From Primula veris (lineage: Eukaryota > Streptophyta > Magnoliopsida > Ericales > Primulaceae): DNA of 64,000 bases. Below are positions 58,601 to 64,000 of this stretch, in pieces (the first letter of the stretch is position 1; each line of letters starts with the position of its first letter). Location of the stretch: positions 14,187,992-14,251,991 of the forward strand of contig OY821746.1 in the NCBI GenBank assembly GCA_963682055.1. The letters are read 5' to 3'. The notes below the pieces were generated by a model, which saw only the letters and a program-made list of their open reading frames with translations, ran no database searches and was not told where the DNA came from. The position numbers and the translations under genes were made by a program.

Positions 58601-60954
58601 CGAAACCGACCAAAGTTATGACTTTGTCAAAAAGGGAAAGATTTTTATATTTTAGAAAAAAGTTGAGTATAAGGGTATTTTAATATATGAAAATTGAATA
58701 TGTACCTAACTATGAACAAGAAAAAACAAATATTGATTTTTTGATTTTAAATCTGAAATTATGTACCAAACATTAAGTTTTTCTTTTTTGAGCTATCAAT
58801 ATATTTCTTTATTTTTCATACCACTTTAATTGAAAAGATGATATAGGCAAGCAAGACGTGTAATAGAGTGATAGCCTGATAATATTTCCATTCAACTTAG
58901 ACCAATAAAAAACTCGTATCAAAATTATTCAAATGTTAATTTTAAAAATTTAATCATATAATTAACATTTAAATAATATAAATAAATAAAATATTTAATT
59001 CGACAATCTAGCTATGAGTTGCACATAATTTCGTACAACTAAAATGATGGGTATCTTTTTATTTATTTTGTGTTTATCAGCAATCGAAAACCATAAGTAT
59101 AAGTGACTTTCCTCGTAACAAATTCTTAATGCATTGACGGTGTACTAAAAAAGTGTTTACTCGAATCGACGGTATATAGTTTGTGACGGAAACGCAATAT
59201 TAAAAATAACAAAGGAAATGCATCTAGTCTCGGACAAGTTTTTAGAATCATTGAGTTTTATATAATTAATAGGATGAAGAAGTTATGTAATATTACTAAT
59301 AATCGTAGAAATATGCTTATTAGTAGACATTTGAAAGTATAGTCCGAACTTTGTTAACGATTAGGCTTCATAGGTTATATATAATATAATTTATTGTAAT
59401 CGTTTTAGTCGAGACTTGTACGTATTCATTTATCAATATACGGTTCTTTTTACTCTTTAAAAAAAAATCTCAATGCAGGATAAGTCTTTTTCAACTTTTG
59501 TGCACGGAAAGAAGTACTTGAAGCCTACAGATGATAAAGTAGAATTATTAAATTATTATTTGTACAAGTATACTTCCAAGGATGTGGAAAGGAGTAATTG
59601 CCACAAACACAAAAAATCTTCTTTTAAGTTTTTATTTATTTCTTTAACAGTTTAGTACCGAAGACTTTCAGGTCAATGCTATTTGTTTGTATTCGTTCCT
59701 TTCCAATTGATGAGCTTGCCAACGTTGAATTTTGTATCCATTGCTTTACTAACCACTTATTCCATCCCCCACCCCCAACCCACCACACCCACACACACAT
59801 ACTATTCACTACACGTATTTACGGTGAAATAGATTCTTCCACCCCTAACACATACGAGGCAGATTTACCCCAAATACGGGTTTCTGATTATAAAAAAAAA
59901 AAAAAAATCCCCCCCCCCCCCATCTTCCCAAATACCTACTTATTACATTGGGCAAATGACATATTTGCTTCAGTGCACTTAAAATGACTGATGTATAGGA
60001 GAGGGGAATCACAACTAGTATTTTATTTATTTATACCGACATAAATAATATCTTCAAAAGTAAGGATAACAGAAAAGTCTCATAGTTATATTTGATCAAA
60101 CGACCTCAATTCTACAACAAAGTTAAGAATTTTTAGGTGTTGGCGTGGGTGCGGCTGCTCAGAGCATATAGGCGGCTACGGGTAATTTACAAATTTTACA
60201 AAGCCTTGTATACAATCACAGTACCCGTGACTTGGAAAAGCGAAGAAAATGATGTTTGGGCTCGCATAACTTCATACATATATCCACAAAATTGATACTT
60301 AATACATAATAAAAGGTGGTGAATAATAAACAAAACAGTGGGAAAAGTATACTCTTCTGGTTCAGTTGCTACACAAAGTAGTCGTAACCAGATTGTTTTT
60401 TTTTTTTTAAAGGTAGTAGTAACCAGATTGTTAAAGGAACCACAAATGCATAACCAGCTCACATAAATTGGAACTAAAGGAGGACAAAAACGAGTGTTCA
60501 ATTGGTAGGCAAATTACTCCTATCCAGATTAGACAATCACTGAGAATTTGACTTCCAGAGCTTGTGACTTGTGAGAGTAATTAATAAAAATACTCAAAAA
60601 CAGCCAAGTCTACTTTCAACTAATGTTTCTTCACTCAACAAAAACGGCACTTGATTTCTATGCTTGATTGAATGTTAGAAAACCAAACATTCACTCTACA
60701 AACATCTTTAAACGAAATCATGCAAACAAAACTAAAGATGAGTATACTAACTTTCTCTAACAAAACTTTACGTTTACGTATAACATGTCATGGTGATTGA
60801 TCAAATATGTAGTACCGCATATTTGGATTTCGAAAGAGGGATCTGCCAAACCGTATTTGTCATGTATAATTTTCAAATTTACGTTAAAAAAAAATACTAG
60901 ATTTTAAGGTCAGCAAGGATGTAGCATCTGAACATTCATCAAGTGCTGCAATTG
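58601..60954. other. Non-genic stretch
   Basis: A plus-strand frame after CAATGCAG at 59473-59655 contains HGKKYLKPTDDKVELLNYYL, faintly like the start of a NAC domain, but it is short and unsupported. 59891-59920 has poly-A followed by poly-C. No gene otherwise recognised. Confidence 0.4.
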
Positions 60955-63950
60955 TCAGCACGAACAATGATGGAAGCCTATGATTCTCCCACATTCATTA
61001 GCGGAGTCTGTTAGATCAAGGAACGCAATATATCCACCATTAAAGCTCAGAACAGTATCCCTTTTCCTCGACCTTAAATTATAAGTGTCTTAAAAACCTT
61101 TCAAAAGCAAATATACATCAAAACTACATATAATTGCTTATATACAGTAACTGATTAATACTATCAATAAACTGCAAGGCATAAAATGATAGCAACAGAA
61201 AGCCTTTTCTGATACACAATCAACAAAAGAATCTAAAATCACCAACAGATAAGGAGTCGGAGAAAAAAGGCTGTTCATCATTTGCATCTACGAAAGGTGA
61301 TGATTTGATAACAAGGCATGTCAAAAATGAGTAATAAAGCAAAAAAAAAAAGAACATGTAAGATGAGAAATTCTAGGAAAAGAAATCACTTGAATTGAGG
61401 TAATATTACAAAACTGTTGGAAGTAGCTGAGAGTACAAGAAGAAACAACTGGTGTACATAAAAGGGAAATTTCATTTTATGATTTCCTACTATTTTCTTT
61501 CGAACAGAAACATATTACATATTCTTAAAATACAATAAGAGAGGACAAAAACAAAACAAAACGGTGAGAAGATGAAGGTAATGAAGTTTCCCATACTTAC
61601 ACTTTACAGGCAAACAGCACGATATAGTTGAGCTGAAGACTTTTTTCCAGAGGGAGGATGCAAGTAATTTTTCTTCAAACCCCTGATCATTTTTATATTT
61701 ATATGTATTTGATAATCACCTATTCTTCTCTTCCTCAGAGTAAGCATCTTCATCATAATATTCTTCATTGTCAGAATTATCATCATAATATTCTTCGTCA
61801 TCGTCGTCGGTATCGAGTTCACCATTCTGAAGAAGACGCGATGAGTCATCTATTTGTGGGCCAATTAACCTCTCCTGAATACTATCTCTGATGGCCGTCC
61901 CCTGTTACCAAATAACATAGCTGCTAACTAAAAATATGTACTTAAACCGTAGCCTTGTGTCAACCATTTACATTGTTTTAGTAAACTTGTCTCGTGATTC
62001 CCAAAGGCCAAAACTTCAGAACAAGTGCCATGGGCCTTTATTAAGATCACGTAATCACATTACGTAAGATCGAAAAATTGCAAGTTTTAAATACTGGGAG
62101 CACAGTGTATTTAAGCCTCAATATCATATATTCAACACACGTCTCAACTTTGACCTTGTTTTTTTGTCATTGATAAGCCAACCACATATTGTACAGTCTA
62201 GGTTACTTTGTGATCAGCTAAACGTTACAACCATTCCCATCATGCAGTGGACTGAACTGACCTTTGCAAGATTGATACCATATTTACATTGTCTAATAAA
62301 TAAAGCCAAGGTATTTTAGTATTTTTACTGAAACATTACACAGTGCTTTGTGTAATCAAAAGCCCCAAATGACCATTTCCCTGCTGTTGATAAGCAAAAC
62401 ACTTCTCATAGTTTGCATTTCTCATTTAAAAATGGGAACAAGACTTGAAATCCTAATGTCTGTATACTCGAACGGGATTATAAAAATCTTCAATTATATA
62501 TGAAGCTTGATACCAACATTTATATCCCCAATTAAGAGTGAAGGTGCTTACCATTTTATGGCAACCTTCTTCAAACATCTCAAGAAAACCAGCAACCCAA
62601 CGATCAGCATTTTCTACCCATTCATTACGGTGCATGCTAGCCGATTTTGCAACAGTTTGGATCTGCAATATTAAGAGAGTAAGCAATTATTACACCAACA
62701 AAATACATGCATTCAGTGAGTATCAAGTATAAACCATATCCGATCGGACCAATCCACACTTCACCTCTGACAGTTTTAATCTTAGGGTTACCACAGTATT
62801 GTGATTATTAGTATTCTGATAACATGTGTCCAATTAAAGTTGGTAGGCCATTAATCAATGAGGACATATTTGCCACCTAAATTGCGAAGAGATCTTATAA
62901 TCAATGAAAGAAATTATATTGTGGGCCTGTGCTGCAAAACATTAAGCTCGCGTCAGAAGAAGATGAGAAAACAATCCATCCTATCCCAGCACAAAGCAAG
63001 CTAGCTTAGATCATTTGTATATGTTTATATAGCTCACGAACTTCACGGTGCGGAAAGATGAAGGGCGGTATCCCTTATTTGGAAAAGCATTCTGTACTAC
63101 TCTGAGACATCAGCCTCACAGAGTTAATTAGCTACTCTTAAATCGTCCATCATAAAATAAACCGACAAAGGGTAGTGGCAGTATGCCATAATAAAACCAC
63201 AAAGTACAATAAAAATGAAATAATGGAAACATTTAATAAAAAGCCAAGCAAGAAACGTTAAGTATGAAAATGTGACCAGCGTATACAACAATTATAAAAA
63301 ATAATAAGGAAATATAAATGGTGCACACTTGCAGACATATGATGTCTAAGAATCAAAGTGGGTTTTTCCCACCATTAATATAAAAAAAAAAAATATGATG
63401 TCTAAGAATCTGACTAGTGGTCTACAATAACAAAAATGAAAAAACTACAAAGACGGAAGGATAAAGAGAAGTGAATAAGATCCATTAACAAGATTATGAT
63501 AGCATCAGAGGAAATAAAAGTATGGCCGTGCATAATAGTAAAACTTCGAAAAATATTAGTTCCATAGGGGAACAAATAAATCGACATAACTATCAAGACT
63601 AAAATGCATGGACCAATATGATGTACAATTAGATTACTGATGAGAAGACGATGCTCAGAGTTAGATTCCCGTCGAACTGATCTCTTGAGAAGCAAAAAAC
63701 TCAGTCAAATACCTTTGATATACAAAAGATCAAATCTGATTTCTGGAAAATACATACGTGGTATGTGGAATACTTTCTAAGAGTGCAACTTAAGTTAACC
63801 TACCACGAGTGGGTGCCAAATTAACGCATCAAAAATATTTTCTCTAGCTGGATTGAAGTGAGAAACAAAAACCCTAATAAGCATGTGTTTTCGAATGCTG
63901 TTACTAAAACAAGCTACATAGATGTCCAGCTTTGGTTGGGTTTCAAAGAG
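60955..63950 (-). CDS. 3' part of an unrecognised multi-exon plant gene, continuing past the right edge
   Basis: Four minus-strand exons join in phase: 63950-63804, 62662-62552, 61901-61720 and 61072-60955, ending in TGA, with GT...AG borders throughout (185 aa visible). First visible exon: [18 protein letters not shown] through [16 protein letters not shown]. Second: [36 protein letters not shown]. Third: [19 protein letters not shown] followed by a very acidic Asp/Glu/Tyr tract ([20 protein letters not shown]). Last: [20 protein letters not shown] and a C-terminus [10 protein letters not shown]. The acidic tract may be a flexible interaction region. If the last intron (61719-61073) is retained, translation stops three bases on, at 61716, right after the acidic region, a possible second isoform. 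No family recognised. Exon structure is convincing; function unknown. Confidence 0.65.
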
Positions 63951-64000
63951 CTGTAAAGTAAACTCGAATAAATAATTCAAAAGTTAAAGGTATTTTGCCC

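Noticed and set aside
59473..59655. Possible NAC-domain start (KKYLKPTDDKVELLNYYL)
   Set aside because: Only one weak motif; no following NAC subdomains and no splice partner.
63414..63695. Minus-strand 93-codon frame near the right edge
   Set aside because: It lies in the intron between well-supported exons at 63804 and 62662 and has no domain-like content.
1..64000. tRNA, rRNA or microRNA genes
   Set aside because: No cloverleaf-like sequence or rRNA segment was recognised by eye; a covariance-model scan would be needed to exclude small RNA genes.

Overview
This window is nuclear DNA from a flowering plant, most likely a eudicot. It is AT-rich, genes have short exons with GT-AG introns, and retrotransposons, DNA transposons and MITEs fill most of the space. 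The species cannot be named from the sequence. All intact-looking host genes lie on the minus strand.

Host genes. (1) 564-4314 is a complete five-exon gene for a major-facilitator transporter of the plant OCT7/NIAP (nicotinate transporter) type, 486 aa, probably with a long 5'UTR intron. (2) 11769-11951 is the last coding exon of an unrecognised small gene whose 5' end appears to lie near 14240. (3) 14917-15756 is the C-terminal exon of a protein resembling plant ROS3 or nucleolar RNA-binding proteins; no upstream exons were found. (4) 48507-51216 is a complete three-exon ZIP metal transporter, 350 aa, with a perfect zinc-deficiency response element (ATGTCGACAT) about 320 bp upstream of its start codon. 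(5) 60955-63950 holds four in-phase exons of an unrecognised gene that runs off the right edge.

Mobile DNA. 17795-23578 is a Ty3/gypsy retrotransposon (minus strand) with two 704-bp LTRs, a Met-tRNA primer site and a polyprotein broken by four stop codons and a frameshift. About 24.03-25.98 kb is a long-inverted-repeat element with a 21-bp minisatellite inside. 27330-29210 is a 1.9-kb LTR element that encodes only a GAG-like protein (TR-GAG type). 29.48-29.58 kb is a relic RHD3/SEY1-like exon. 30.2-32.46 kb looks like a long gypsy LTR, abutted by a LINE 3' end ending in poly(A) at 33.14 kb. 35141-39343 is a Ty1/copia element (minus strand) that has lost nearly all of its 3' LTR. 46305-47644 is a solo LTR with perfect 5-bp target duplications. 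54378-57635 is a second member of the same LTR family, interrupted by another solo LTR at 55678-57587; both again have perfect target duplications. 53100-54026 is a pogo-like element that keeps only the CENP-B-type DNA-binding part of its transposase. Several MITEs (hAT-like, CACTA-like and others) are scattered between.

The host genes do not form a pathway; they are islands among transposons. The two clearest genes both encode membrane transporters. No rRNA, tRNA, CRISPR or bacterial-type feature was found. All coordinates, identities and divergence figures come from reading by eye, without database searches.
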